A program made the translations under genes and the position numbers. Source: an uncultured Pseudomonadota bacterium (GTDB taxonomy: Bacteria; Myxococcota_A; UBA796; SXON01). Taken from it: DNA of 64,000 nucleotides. Within the stretch, counting starts at the first letter, position 1, and each line of letters starts with the position of its first letter. The DNA lies in the NCBI GenBank assembly GCA_903885375.1, contig CAISIK010000167.1:1-64000 (forward strand), written 5' to 3'. The notes under the pieces are model-generated. The model searched no databases, was not told where the DNA came from, and saw only the letters and a program-made list of their open reading frames with translations. Positions 35,680 to 44,257 of the stretch are shown here, piece after piece.

Positions 35680-36261
35680 GTGAGCTTCAATCGCGTGTGG
35701 GGCCGCTTCGTAGGGCGCCGGCACACCCTGGGCCCCACTCCCGGCGTACGCGAGCGATGGCACCAGGGCCGCCGGTGGTTCCACGTGTCCGCGCTCCTGC
35801 TCGACGCGCCGGAGCTGACGGCGCGGGTCGAGCAGACGTTCCACCCGCTCGCGCCCTTCCTCGAAGCCTTCTCGGCCCGCACGCCGCACGTCACCTGCTT
35901 CGTCCACGGCTTCGCCGACCCCGCGCAGGTGCCCCCCCTCCCGGCCGAGGGCGAGGAGGTGGAGGTCCGTGTGGGCGGAGCCAACGCGTTCGCCAGCTGT
36001 GTCTTCCTCGAGGTGCGCTCCGCGCGCCTCCGGGAGCTGCGAACTGCATTTCCGGCGGGCGAGCATCGCTGGAGCGCCTACCGTCCCCACATCACGGTCG
36101 GCCTTTTCCGCGCGGCGGTGCCGACCGCGGCGATCGTCCCGCAGCTGCGGGTGTTGCGGGCGTTGTCCCCGATCAACCTCCGTGGCCGACTCACGACCTG
36201 CTTCCTGGACGCCACCTCCACCTCCGGGCACCTCCATCGACAGGACGAGATACACTCGTGA
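35680..36261 (+). CDS. 2H phosphoesterase (LigT / 2'-5' RNA ligase-like)
   Basis: The 193-residue protein has the two HxT/S motifs that define the 2H phosphoesterase superfamily: His70-Val-Thr72 in HVTCFVHGF and His137-Ile-Thr139 in HITVGLFRA. Each sits on a strand of the two-lobed fold, at a normal spacing for LigT-type enzymes, which cleave or form 2'-5' or cyclic phosphodiester bonds in RNA or nucleotides. A GTG at 35680 was chosen because the frame upstream lies within the kinase gene; it starts 10 bases after the kinase stop, suggesting one transcript. Substrate unknown. Cytoplasmic. Confidence 0.78.
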   Translation: MSFNRVWGRFVGRRHTLGPTPGVRERWHQGRRWFHVSALLLDAPELTARVEQTFHPLAPFLEAFSARTPHVTCFVHGFADPAQVPPLPAEGEEVEVRVGGANAFASCVFLEVRSARLRELRTAFPAGEHRWSAYRPHITVGLFRAAVPTAAIVPQLRVLRALSPINLRGRLTTCFLDATSTSGHLHRQDEIHS

Positions 36262-36311
36262 CCGTTCGTGATGCGTGGCATTCCCCCCGCAAACGTCAGA
36301 GGAACATGACC

Positions 36312-36872
36312 ATGACCACCCTCCGTTCCGCGCTCGTCGCGGCCCTCGTCCTCCTCCCATCCACCTCCTTCGCGGGCATGAAGCTCGATGAGTCGATCGC
36401 GAAGCCCAAGGTCGGCTTCAAGGCGAACGGCGAGCCGGGCGCGCTCGACATCGATGCGAAGACGGAGTCGCTCACCGTGGCCGACGATGGCACGAAGCTC
36501 ACCTTCACGGTGGACATGAACAAGGTCACCACCGGCATCGAGCTGCGCGATGAGCACATGCGCACGAAGTTCCTCCACACCGAGACCTACCCCACGGTGG
36601 CGATCGCCTTCGAGAAGGCCAAGATCGCCTGGCCCACCGAGACCGGCCAGAAGGCCAATGGCAAGCTCGATGCGCAGTTCACCGCGCACGGCGTCACCAA
36701 GCCGGTGTCGATGACCTACGAGGTCCAGAAGACCAAGCAGGGCTGGAAGTGCACCGGCGCGTTCGACTACAACACCAGCGACTTCGGGATCGAAGTGCCG
36801 AACTACCTCGGCATCACCGTCGATGGCAAGCAATCGGCGAAGGCCGTCTTCTACCTGGTCGACGCTCCGTGA
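36312..36872 (+). CDS. YceI-family periplasmic protein
   Basis: This 186-residue protein carries a normal signal peptide (MTTLRSALVAALVLLPSTSFAG) and the YceI lipocalin-like barrel that binds polyisoprenoid or amide ligands. Visible family blocks are VGFKANGEPGAL, FTVDMNKVTTGIELRDEHMRTKFLHTETYP (in parts: TGIELRDEHMR, FLHTETYP) and the C-terminal FGIEVPNYLGITV. The ATG at 36312 is favoured because the GAGGA ribosome site lies 9 bases before it; an ATG 6 bases upstream has spacing of only 3. The gene for the CxxCH outer-membrane protein starts in its stop codon (GTGA), so the two are coupled. Confidence 0.9.
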   Translation: MTTLRSALVAALVLLPSTSFAGMKLDESIAKPKVGFKANGEPGALDIDAKTESLTVADDGTKLTFTVDMNKVTTGIELRDEHMRTKFLHTETYPTVAIAFEKAKIAWPTETGQKANGKLDAQFTAHGVTKPVSMTYEVQKTKQGWKCTGAFDYNTSDFGIEVPNYLGITVDGKQSAKAVFYLVDAP

Positions 36873-38026
36873 GGTCCGGGCTTCTGGCCGTCGTGCTCGC
36901 GTTGGCCGGCTTCTTCGCGAGGCCGGCGTTCGCGTACCCCTTCATGATCGGTCACGGGTACACCGCGTGTGCCCAGTGCCACACCGACCCCTCGGGCGGG
37001 AGCGCGCTCACCGACTATGGTCGCGGCCAGGCCGAAATCTTCATGCGCACCACCTACGGCGCGCCCGTGGAGGAGCCCGGCCCGATCAAGAACTTCGCCT
37101 TCGGCGTGACGCTCCCCAAGGAGCTCCAGCTCCAGGCGGATGCACGCGGCATGTTCATTCCGCAGCCGGGCAACTTCCGCTTCCTGCTCATGCAGGCGGA
37201 CATGCGCGCGCACCTGAACCTGTCGGGCTTCCGGGCCTACGGCAGCCTCGGCTACGTGACCGAGGGGGCCGACCTCGCCTGGGTCACAAGCAACGCCACG
37301 GGGGGCAACGTCGTCTCGCGGGAGCACTGGCTCGGGTACGACGTGGCGAAGGGCACCCTCGTGCGCGCCGGCCGCCTCTCCCTGCCCTACGGCATCCGCA
37401 CGGAGGAGCACATCCTCTTCGCGCGCACCGCCACCCGCACCACCAGCAACGACGATCAGCAGCTGGGGCTCGATGCCACCTACACGCGCGGCAAGATCCG
37501 CGCGGAGCTCATGGGCATCGCCGGCAACTACCAGATCGCGCCCGATGAGTACCGCGAGCGGGGCTACTCGCTGCTCGCCGCCTATGCCTTCGCCAACACG
37601 ATGGAGGTGGGCGTCTCCTCGCTCGTCACCAGCTCGGCGCTGGACATCGACTACGTGGAGCCCCGGCTGCGGCAGGCGCACGGCGTCTTCGCCCGCTACG
37701 CGCCGCTCGAAGCCGTCCGCCTCCTCGCGGAAGCGAACACCACGGTGTCGCAGCTGGGCAGCGCCGACGCGGAGATCGGCACGGTCGGCTACCTGCAGGT
37801 CGACACCGAGCCCACCCGCGGCCTGCACCTCCGCGGCACCGGCGAATGGTGCGACGACGACCACGCCGATGCCGATTCGAGCGCGCTCCGCGGCTCGTTC
37901 ACGGCGCTCTGGTTCTTCGCGCCGCACGCCGACATCCGGCTCGATGCGATGTACGGCACGCTGTACTGCACGCCCGGCGAGGAATCGCGGCCGATGGCGC
38001 TGGCCCAGCTCCACACCTACCTTTGA
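36869..38026 (+). CDS. Outer-membrane barrel protein with an N-terminal CxxCH heme-type motif
   Basis: The start GTG overlaps the YceI stop. The 385-residue product has a signal peptide ending near residue 22 (ARPAFAYPF). Shortly after comes CAQCHTDPSGGSALTDYGRG, a c-type heme attachment motif (CxxCH) as in small cytochrome or multi-heme porin entry domains. The rest alternates in beta-strands with many aromatic residues and is probably an outer-membrane barrel. A cytochrome fused to a barrel would carry electrons across or near the outer membrane. The next gene also has a CxxCH. Function is inferred from motifs only. Confidence 0.75.
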   Translation: MRSGLLAVVLALAGFFARPAFAYPFMIGHGYTACAQCHTDPSGGSALTDYGRGQAEIFMRTTYGAPVEEPGPIKNFAFGVTLPKELQLQADARGMFIPQPGNFRFLLMQADMRAHLNLSGFRAYGSLGYVTEGADLAWVTSNATGGNVVSREHWLGYDVAKGTLVRAGRLSLPYGIRTEEHILFARTATRTTSNDDQQLGLDATYTRGKIRAELMGIAGNYQIAPDEYRERGYSLLAAYAFANTMEVGVSSLVTSSALDIDYVEPRLRQAHGVFARYAPLEAVRLLAEANTTVSQLGSADAEIGTVGYLQVDTEPTRGLHLRGTGEWCDDDHADADSSALRGSFTALWFFAPHADIRLDAMYGTLYCTPGEESRPMALAQLHTYL

Positions 38027-38033
38027 GGCACCG

Positions 38034-38471
38034 ATGAGCTTCCTCCTCACTTTCGGCCTCGCGCACGCGCTTTCCACCTTCCCGGGCGAGGTGAACAGCC
38101 ACCTCGGGATGGACTGTTTCCCCACCTGCCAGCTCTGCCACACCACCCCGGCCGGCGGCTCGGGCACTGCCACGCAGCCCTTCGCCGTGGAGATGCAGGC
38201 CGAGGGCCTCGTGATCAGCGATGCCACCACCGTGGGCACGGCCCTCGATGCGCTGGCCGCAAAGGGAGCCGAGGCCGACGTGGATGGGGATGGCCAGAAC
38301 GACGTGGAGCAGCTCACCGCCGGCGAGAACCCCAACCCCGACGGCACCGACTTCTGCCCGGTCGGCGGCGATGCCCCCCCGCCGCTCACGCGCGGCTGCT
38401 TCGCCGAAGGGTCCGCCCTCGGTGTGGGGCTCCTCGTGGGCGCCGCCCGCTGGCGTCGCGCACGGCGCTGA
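38034..38471 (+). CDS. Small secreted CxxCH protein with MYXO-CTERM-like tail
   Basis: The 145-residue protein begins with a short leader (MSFLLTFGLAHA) and a heme-type motif CQLCHTTPAGGSG near residues 27-39. The middle holds an EF-hand-like or TSP3-like segment, DVDGDGQNDVEQL, typical of calcium-binding surface proteins. The end, GCFAEGSALGVGLLVGAARWRRARR (in parts: Cys, one helix, Arg cluster), has the MYXO-CTERM layout. It starts 8 bases after the previous gene, with a GAGG site before the ATG. Together with YceI and the porin it forms a small secreted redox or outer-membrane cluster of unknown role. Confidence 0.7.
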   Translation: MSFLLTFGLAHALSTFPGEVNSHLGMDCFPTCQLCHTTPAGGSGTATQPFAVEMQAEGLVISDATTVGTALDALAAKGAEADVDGDGQNDVEQLTAGENPNPDGTDFCPVGGDAPPPLTRGCFAEGSALGVGLLVGAARWRRARR

Positions 38472-38513
38472 GCCGGCACGCCCCAAGCGACCACACACGT
38501 TAGCAGCCCGGCC

Positions 38514-39419
38514 TTGCCGACCACCGACCCGCGCCCGAGTCCCCCTCCGAGCGTCGTCGCGATCGGCAATTTCGACGGCGTTCATGTCGGGCACCAGGCG
38601 CTCCTGAACGAGCTGTTCGCGGCAGCGCGTCGGCACAGCGCCGTTGCGACGGTCTACACCTTCGACCCTGCGCCGACCGCGGTCGTGGCGCCCGATCGGC
38701 ACCAGCCGCGCCTGCAGTGCCTCGCGGGGCGCGTGGCCCGGCTGCACGCCGCCGGCGTCGCCAACGTGGTGGTGGAGCCCTTCACGCCCGCGTTCGCCGC
38801 GCTCCCCGCGGAGCGGTTCGTGCGGAGCGTGCTGGTGGAGCGGCTGGGCGCGCGGGCCCTCGTGGTGGGCCACGACTTCCGCTTCGGCAACATGCGCGCC
38901 GGCGATGCGGCGTACATCCGGCGGCTGGCGCCGGAGGTCGAGCTGGTGGAGGTGGCGGCGGTGGAGCTCGGCGGGATGCCGGTCTCGAGCTCACGCATCC
39001 GGAAGCTGCTCGCGGCGGGCGAGGTGGAGGAAGCCGCCACGCTCCTCGGTCGCCCGTGGTCCGTTTCCGGCCCCGTCGTGCACGGCCAGGCCCGCGGCCG
39101 CACCATCGGCTTCCCCACCGCGAACGTGGCGCAGCGCGAGGAGCTCCAGCCGCGCGCGGGCGTGTACGCCGTGCGGGCGCAGCTGCCCGACGGGCACACG
39201 CTGGCCGGCGTGGCCAACCTCGGCACCCGGCCCACCGTGGGCGGCAAGGACCGCTCCGTCGAGGTGCACCTCTTCGACTTTGCGGGCGACCTTTACGGGC
39301 AGGAGCTGGAGGTGTCGCTGGTGGCGTGGCTGCGCGGGGAGCGCCGGTTCGGCTCGCTGGGCGAGCTGACCGCGCAGATCGCGGCGGATGCCGCCTCGGC
39401 CCGCGCGAGGCTCACGTGA
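38514..39419 (+). CDS. ribF: Bifunctional riboflavin kinase / FAD synthetase
   Basis: This 301-residue protein converts riboflavin to FMN and then FAD. The N-terminal adenylyltransferase domain shows VVAIGNFDGVHVGHQALL and the SSSRIRKLL motif; the C-terminal flavokinase domain shows GRTIGFPTANV and the acidic strand SVEVHLFDF. Length is normal. The only start codon before the first motif is TTG at 38514, with no clear ribosome site, so translation may be modest or the start could be misread. The aroE gene begins inside its stop codon (GTGA), an unusual pairing of a flavin and a shikimate gene. Confidence 0.9.
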   Translation: MPTTDPRPSPPPSVVAIGNFDGVHVGHQALLNELFAAARRHSAVATVYTFDPAPTAVVAPDRHQPRLQCLAGRVARLHAAGVANVVVEPFTPAFAALPAERFVRSVLVERLGARALVVGHDFRFGNMRAGDAAYIRRLAPEVELVEVAAVELGGMPVSSSRIRKLLAAGEVEEAATLLGRPWSVSGPVVHGQARGRTIGFPTANVAQREELQPRAGVYAVRAQLPDGHTLAGVANLGTRPTVGGKDRSVEVHLFDFAGDLYGQELEVSLVAWLRGERRFGSLGELTAQIAADAASARARLT

Positions 39420-40270
39420 TCACCGGCCGCACCCGCGTCTTCGCCCTCGTGGGCCACCCGATCCGGCACAGCCTCTCGCCGGCCATGCACAACGAGCTCT
39501 TCCGGCGCCTCGGGATCGACGCCGTCTACGTGCCGTTGGACGCGCCGCCGGAGCGGGCCTCGAGCGTGGGGGAGTCCATCCGCGCGCTCGGTCTCGCCGG
39601 ATGCAACCTCACCGTTCCGTTCAAGGAGGCCGTCCTGCCCTCGCTCGATGCGCTCTCGGAGTCGGCCGAGTGTGCGGGCGCCGTGAACGTGGTGGTGGCG
39701 GAGGGCGGGCGCCTGATCGGCCACAACACCGACGGCGCCGGCTACCTCGCCGCGCTGCGGGAGGAGCTGCGGGTGGAGGTCGCGGGGCGACGATGCGCCA
39801 TCCTGGGCGCCGGCGGCACGGGTCGCGCCATCGCAGCCGCCCTCGCGGGCGCCGGAGTGGAGGAGGTGTGCCTGTTCAATCGCACGCGCCACCGCGCGGA
39901 GGCCGCGATCGCCCGGCTCGCGCCGCGCTTCCCGCACGTGCGCTTCACCGCTGCCGACCTCACCGCCGCGGCCTTCGCCAGCGCGCCGTGGTCGCTGGTG
40001 GTGAACTGTCTCTCCGGGCCCGGTCTCCCGGCCCTCGAAGGCTTCGGGGTCGCCCACCTGCCCCGCGGCGGGTCGGGCGCGGTCTGGACCGACGCGAACT
40101 ACTGGCTCGCCGACCCCCCGCTCCTCGCGGCCTGTGCGGCCCACGGCGTGAGAATCCAACGCGGCATCGGCATGCTCATGCACCAGGGCGCGCGCTCCTT
40201 CGAGCTTTTTTCGGGTCGCTCGGTCTCGGCCGACACGATCCGGGGGGTGCTGGACATCGGCGGCTGGTAG
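39416..40270 (+). CDS. aroE: Shikimate dehydrogenase
   Basis: This 284-residue enzyme reduces 3-dehydroshikimate to shikimate with NADPH. The substrate domain starts FALVGHPIRHSLSPAMHNELF (in parts: GHPIRHSLSP), with the catalytic Lys70 in NLTVPFKE and the partner Asp106 in HNTDGAGY. The nucleotide-binding fingerprint is ILGAGGTGRAI and an Asn-Arg-Thr follows for the NADP phosphate (LFNRT). The C-terminal GIGMLMHQGARSFELF is also conserved. Start GTG overlaps the ribF stop. Only 12 bases separate it from the tadC gene, so all may share a transcript. Confidence 0.92.
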   Translation: MITGRTRVFALVGHPIRHSLSPAMHNELFRRLGIDAVYVPLDAPPERASSVGESIRALGLAGCNLTVPFKEAVLPSLDALSESAECAGAVNVVVAEGGRLIGHNTDGAGYLAALREELRVEVAGRRCAILGAGGTGRAIAAALAGAGVEEVCLFNRTRHRAEAAIARLAPRFPHVRFTAADLTAAAFASAPWSLVVNCLSGPGLPALEGFGVAHLPRGGSGAVWTDANYWLADPPLLAACAAHGVRIQRGIGMLMHQGARSFELFSGRSVSADTIRGVLDIGGW

Positions 40271-40282
40271 ACTGCGCTTCGT

Positions 40283-41200
40283 ATGCTTGGTCAGGCCCCC
40301 TACGTCATGTTCGCGTTGCTCTTCGGGGCCGCGATCTTCGGACTCATGCGGGTGCTCACGCCCCGCGCGGCGCTCGGGGGTTCCGAAGCGGAGTCCGGCC
40401 CTGGCGGGCCCGAGGGGGGCCAGAACGCCGTGCTGGTGCACGCGCTGCGCCCGTTCTACGCCCTCTTCCTGCCCGCCGCTCGCGCGGTACAGGTGCCCCC
40501 CTACCGCGCCCGCATCGAGCGGCAGTTCGTGTCTGCCGGCATGGCCGGCCTGATGAGCGCCGACGAGTTCATCGCCTACAAGTTGGCGATGGGCGTGTTC
40601 TTCACGGCGCTGTTCGGCGTGCTGCTCGGCTTCATCATCATGGGGATGAGCGTACCGGTGCTGGTGCTGATCCTCCTCTTCATCCTCGGCAGTTTCTTTC
40701 CCGACGTGTGGCTCGGCGGCCTCGTGAGCCAACGGCAGCTGCTGATCCGGCGCGCGCTCCCCTACGTCATGGACCTCCTCACCCTCTCCGTGGAGGCGGG
40801 GCTCGATTTCATCGCCGGGGTGCACAAGGTCTGCGAGAAGGCCCGGCAGGGGCCGCTGGTGGATGAGCTCTCGTTCACCCTGCGGGAAATCCAGGTCGGG
40901 TCCTCCCGTCAGCAGGCCCTCCGCAACCTCGCCGCCCGCGTGGACATGCAGGAGATCCGTAGCTTTACCGCCCTGCTCATCCAGGCCGACATCCTCGGCG
41001 CCAGCATCGGTCCGGTGCTTCGCGCCCAGTCCGACCTCCTGCGCACCCAGCGATTCCAGGCAGCCGAGCGGGCCGGCGCCTATGCCGCCACCAAGCTCCT
41101 GTTCCCGCTCATCATGTTCATCATGCCGGCCGTCTTCATCGTCATCTTCGGCCCGATCGCACTGAACTTCATCTACGGCGACGCGGTGATCGGTGGGTGA
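40283..41200 (+). CDS. tadC: TadC-like pilus assembly membrane protein (T2SS F family)
   Basis: This 305-residue protein fits the TadC/GspF family, the inner-membrane platform for Flp/Tad pili. It has an N-terminal helix, a pair of helices about 90-140, the cytoplasmic block RRALPYVMDLLTLSVEAGLDF (in parts), the ETGF-like region LREIQVGSSRQQALRNLA, and a terminal pair of helices (LLFPLIMFIMPAVFIVIFGP). The usual TadB partner, TadA ATPase and pilin are absent from the window, so this is either a separated tad gene or the edge of one. It starts shortly after aroE and overlaps the DUF192 gene by 8 bases. Confidence 0.85.
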   Translation: MLGQAPYVMFALLFGAAIFGLMRVLTPRAALGGSEAESGPGGPEGGQNAVLVHALRPFYALFLPAARAVQVPPYRARIERQFVSAGMAGLMSADEFIAYKLAMGVFFTALFGVLLGFIIMGMSVPVLVLILLFILGSFFPDVWLGGLVSQRQLLIRRALPYVMDLLTLSVEAGLDFIAGVHKVCEKARQGPLVDELSFTLREIQVGSSRQQALRNLAARVDMQEIRSFTALLIQADILGASIGPVLRAQSDLLRTQRFQAAERAGAYAATKLLFPLIMFIMPAVFIVIFGPIALNFIYGDAVIGG

Positions 41201-41543
41201 GTTGTCGGTGAGGAATCGGGATCGCGGCGTGATCCTCGCCGAGCGGGCGCGGCAGGCCCGGTCGGCGTGGGAGCGGGCCGTGGGCCTCCTGGGCGCCGAT
41301 CACGCCGGCGGCGGCCTGTTCATCGAGCCCTGCAGCTCCATCCACACCTGCTTCATGCGCTTCGCGATCGACGTGCTGTTTCTCGACGACACGGACACGG
41401 TGCTCGCGATCTACCCCCGTCTCCCCCCGTGGCGGTTCACGCGCTGGGTGCGCGGCGCGCGCCGGGTGCTCGAGCTAGATGCCGGCAACGCCGGCCCCAC
41501 CGCAGTCGGCGACCGACTGGAGTGTCTCCCATGCGCTTCGTAG
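41193..41543 (+). CDS. DUF192 family protein
   Basis: This 116-residue protein matches the DUF192 pattern, a small beta-barrel of unknown function seen in many bacteria and archaea. The characteristic stretch is the central block HTCFMRFAIDVLFLDDTDTVL, given in parts: SSIHTCFMRF and IDVLFLD, followed by ARRVLELDAG near the end, all at usual spacing. There is no signal peptide, unlike many family members, so it is probably cytoplasmic here. In several genomes DUF192 genes lie beside tad genes, as here: it overlaps tadC by 8 bases and the FHA gene by 13 bases. Confidence 0.85.
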   Translation: MGELSVRNRDRGVILAERARQARSAWERAVGLLGADHAGGGLFIEPCSSIHTCFMRFAIDVLFLDDTDTVLAIYPRLPPWRFTRWVRGARRVLELDAGNAGPTAVGDRLECLPCAS

Positions 41544-43231
41544 TGATTCGCGGTCCCGAACCGGCCGGGCCCTTCGAGCTGAAGCCCGGCCCCAACGTGC
41601 TGGGCCGGGATCCCGACGCCGACCTGCGCCTGCCCAGTCGACGGGTCTCGCGCCGCCACGCCGTGGCCGTCGTCACCGCCGATCACGTCCTCCTGCGCGA
41701 CATGGACAGCGCGAACGGCATCGTCGACGAAGCCGGCCGTCGGCAGACCGACATCGTCGTTCGGCCCGGACATCGCGTGCAGGTGGGCGACTTCGTGCTG
41801 CGCCTCGAGGGCGTCGCCGCCAACGACCTCGAGCTCGACCTCGACGACCCGCTCACCGCCGAAGACGACCTCCTGCTCGACAACGACGCCGAGGACACCC
41901 CCCTCCCCCAGGGCCCCATCCCCGTGATGCGGAGCTCCACCGGCAAGCGCACGGTGCCCGATCCGGGGAGCGTCACCGTCGAGCCGAGGCCCTTCCCCCC
42001 GTTTGGAGCGCCGGCCAGGCCCTCGCCCCCGCCGCAGCCCGCCGGCCGTCCGGCTGCAAAGGCAGCGGCGCCTGCGAAGCCCGCGAAGCCCGAGCCACCG
42101 CCGAAGCCGGACCCGCCGCCGAGGCTGGAGCCGCCGCCCCCCCCGCCGGCGCCCGCAGGTACAGCCCGCCCGAACCTGCCGCCGTCGCTCACGGCGGTCC
42201 CTCCTCTGTCGGACCATCCCACCTCCGAAACGTCCGCGCGCATGCCCCCGCCGCTCCTGCCGTTCGGCCCGGCCACGGGTGGCTTCGGGGGGTTCGCGGC
42301 ACCGCCGCCCCCCGCGCCCCCTCCGCCGCCCGAGGACCGCACCCCGCTCTCCACGCCGCTCCTGCCGCCGCCCGCGCCGCCGCCCGCGCCGCCGGCGTTG
42401 GAGGCGTACCGCAACGACCCGCCCACCGGCTCCGACATCGGGCAGCGCGCCAGTACCCGCCTTCCCGCGATCCGCCGGAACACCACCGCGGCGCCGCCCG
42501 TGGGGGGCCTCCCCTGGCTCGCGCAGGCCGGGGGCGTGCTCACGTTCGCGGTGAGCCTGCTGGTGTGCGCCCCGATCGGCGGCCTCGGCGCCCAGCTGGG
42601 CAACACCTCCGCGGTGGCCGAGGAGCTCAGCCTTCAGCGCGGGGAGGCCCTCGCGGAGGGCCTCGCCAACCGCAACGGCGAGCCGCTGGCCACGCAGCGG
42701 TACATCAGCCTTGACGCCGCCTCCGTTCTGCAGGAGACCGGCGTGCAGCAGGCCGCGGTGACCGACGTGAACGGCACCGTGCTCGCGCCGCCCGAACGCG
42801 CCCGCCAGAGCATCACGCGCAGCCCGGGGTGGACCGGCGCGGTGCAGAGCGGCGCGGTGGTGCGGTCTGAAGGGGAGGACGGCACCTGGGAGATCCTCGC
42901 CCCCATCCGGGGCGAAGCGGCCTCGGGCGCGGGCTCGCGCACGCAGGTCGGGTGGGCGTGGATCGTGTACGACCCGTCGGTCACCGCCGATGCCGCCAGC
43001 AGCCCCATCCTCCGCGCGCTCGCCGGCCTGATGGTGGTGCTCGCCGCGGCCGGGGTGGTGGCGGGCGGCGTGTGGTGGCTCGTGCTGCGCCCGCTGGCGG
43101 CGCTCCGCGACGAGACGGAACACGCACTGCACGATCACGTGGACAGCGTGGTTCCCGCCATCCGGTGGAGCGCCCTCGAGGACCTCGCGGCGAGCATCAA
43201 CCGCGTGCTCCAGCGGGCCCGGGCGCGCTAG
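41531..43231 (+). CDS. FHA-domain membrane protein with Pro-rich linker
   Basis: The ATG at 41531 gives a 566-residue protein. The first about 95 residues are an FHA phosphothreonine-binding domain: LGRDPDADLRLPSRRVSRRHAVAV (in parts: GRDPDADL, SRRVSRRHA) and DMDSANGIVD. A long Pro/Ala-rich stretch (about 150-300) leads to a membrane helix about 335-358, an outside domain about 360-490 and a second helix about 493-518 followed by a HAMP-like pair of short helices. This is the layout of a sensor or scaffold that reads phosphorylation inside the cell. Its place after tadC and DUF192, and the kinase gene in the same window, suggest control of pili by Ser/Thr kinases, which is inference. Confidence 0.8.
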   Translation: MRFVVIRGPEPAGPFELKPGPNVLGRDPDADLRLPSRRVSRRHAVAVVTADHVLLRDMDSANGIVDEAGRRQTDIVVRPGHRVQVGDFVLRLEGVAANDLELDLDDPLTAEDDLLLDNDAEDTPLPQGPIPVMRSSTGKRTVPDPGSVTVEPRPFPPFGAPARPSPPPQPAGRPAAKAAAPAKPAKPEPPPKPDPPPRLEPPPPPPAPAGTARPNLPPSLTAVPPLSDHPTSETSARMPPPLLPFGPATGGFGGFAAPPPPAPPPPPEDRTPLSTPLLPPPAPPPAPPALEAYRNDPPTGSDIGQRASTRLPAIRRNTTAAPPVGGLPWLAQAGGVLTFAVSLLVCAPIGGLGAQLGNTSAVAEELSLQRGEALAEGLANRNGEPLATQRYISLDAASVLQETGVQQAAVTDVNGTVLAPPERARQSITRSPGWTGAVQSGAVVRSEGEDGTWEILAPIRGEAASGAGSRTQVGWAWIVYDPSVTADAASSPILRALAGLMVVLAAAGVVAGGVWWLVLRPLAALRDETEHALHDHVDSVVPAIRWSALEDLAASINRVLQRARAR

Positions 43232-43270
43232 GCACTGGCACCGAACGATGCCGCACCATAGCCTCGCCGC

Positions 43271-44257
43271 ATGAGCTCCCTCCCCAACCCAGCCGGCCGC
43301 TGGACCCTCGTCACGTTCACGGACGACGCGGCCACGCTCGCCAAGCTTGCCGATCACCAAGGCCGGATGCGCGACATCCGCTTCGTGGCCGTGGTTTCCG
43401 AGGGCGCGAGCGAGTCGGGCGATCTGCTCGTGCTCGTCGATTCGGGCGGCCGTGTGGCCCGCCAGTTCGGCGTGCAGCCGGGCCAGAGCGTGATGCTCGA
43501 TGGCCAGGGCACCCTCAGCCAGTCCTGGCCGCAGCTCCCCGAAGAGGAGGCGCTGGCGCTCTACGCCGGTCGCCCGGCGATGCCGAGCGCCGTGCCGTCC
43601 TGGCTCTTCCCGGTGCTCGCCGCCGCCGTGCTCGTGTCGGGCATCGGCGCCTGGGCGTGGACCCATGCCGCCCCCGGCGCGCCCACCGTCGCGCCCCCTC
43701 CGCTCGCAGCGCCCGCACCGGCGGCGGTGGACGAGGTGGATACCCCGGCGCCCGCCGAGGGCGAGGCCATCGAGGAGGGCGAAGCAGGTGCCGACGCGCC
43801 GGCCGCCCCGGGCGGGCCGGGCGGCAAGCGGGGCAAGGGCGGGCATGCCAAGAACCAGGTGGCCGGCTGGGTGATCACCCCGCGCGACAAGGCCCCCTCC
43901 ATCGCGAAGGCCGAAGGTGACGCATTCGTGCTCTCCGCCCTGCCCGACGCCGCGGTTTCGGCCTGCCGGGTGCTCTTCCCGCTCACCCAGCCCACCACGG
44001 TCTCCGCCGAGTGGAAGCTCGCCGGCTTCACCGGCAAGCCGGTCCGGGCCGCGGTCCGCCGGATCGGCGCGGACGGGAAGCCACTCCGCGGCCCCGAGGC
44101 GCGGGTCATCCTCGGTCGCGGCAAAGGCACCACCGACTGGAAGCCGATCACGGCGGAGGTCACCACCGCCGGTGGCGCCACCCAGGGCCGCCTGTGCCTT
44201 GATCTCGACGCTGGCGCGGGCACCGTCTCCATCCGGAACGTCACCCCCGGGGGATGA
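43271..44257 (+). CDS. Membrane protein with a Cys-less thioredoxin/peroxiredoxin-like N-terminus
   Basis: The 328-residue protein begins with a domain (about 1-95) that follows the peroxiredoxin strand order, RWTLVTFTD, RFVAVVSEG, LLVLVDSGGRVARQFGV, but has no Cys, so it cannot be a classic redox enzyme. One membrane helix lies about 109-131 (WLFPVLAAAVLVSGIG). An Ala/Pro/Gly-rich spacer (about 135-195) leads to a C-terminal beta-sandwich-like domain (about 200-328) with LPDAAVSACRVLFPLTQP, which may be a carbohydrate-binding-like fold. The esterase gene starts inside its stop (ATGA), so they are co-translated. Function unknown. Confidence 0.6.
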   Translation: MSSLPNPAGRWTLVTFTDDAATLAKLADHQGRMRDIRFVAVVSEGASESGDLLVLVDSGGRVARQFGVQPGQSVMLDGQGTLSQSWPQLPEEEALALYAGRPAMPSAVPSWLFPVLAAAVLVSGIGAWAWTHAAPGAPTVAPPPLAAPAPAAVDEVDTPAPAEGEAIEEGEAGADAPAAPGGPGGKRGKGGHAKNQVAGWVITPRDKAPSIAKAEGDAFVLSALPDAAVSACRVLFPLTQPTTVSAEWKLAGFTGKPVRAAVRRIGADGKPLRGPEARVILGRGKGTTDWKPITAEVTTAGGATQGRLCLDLDAGAGTVSIRNVTPGG

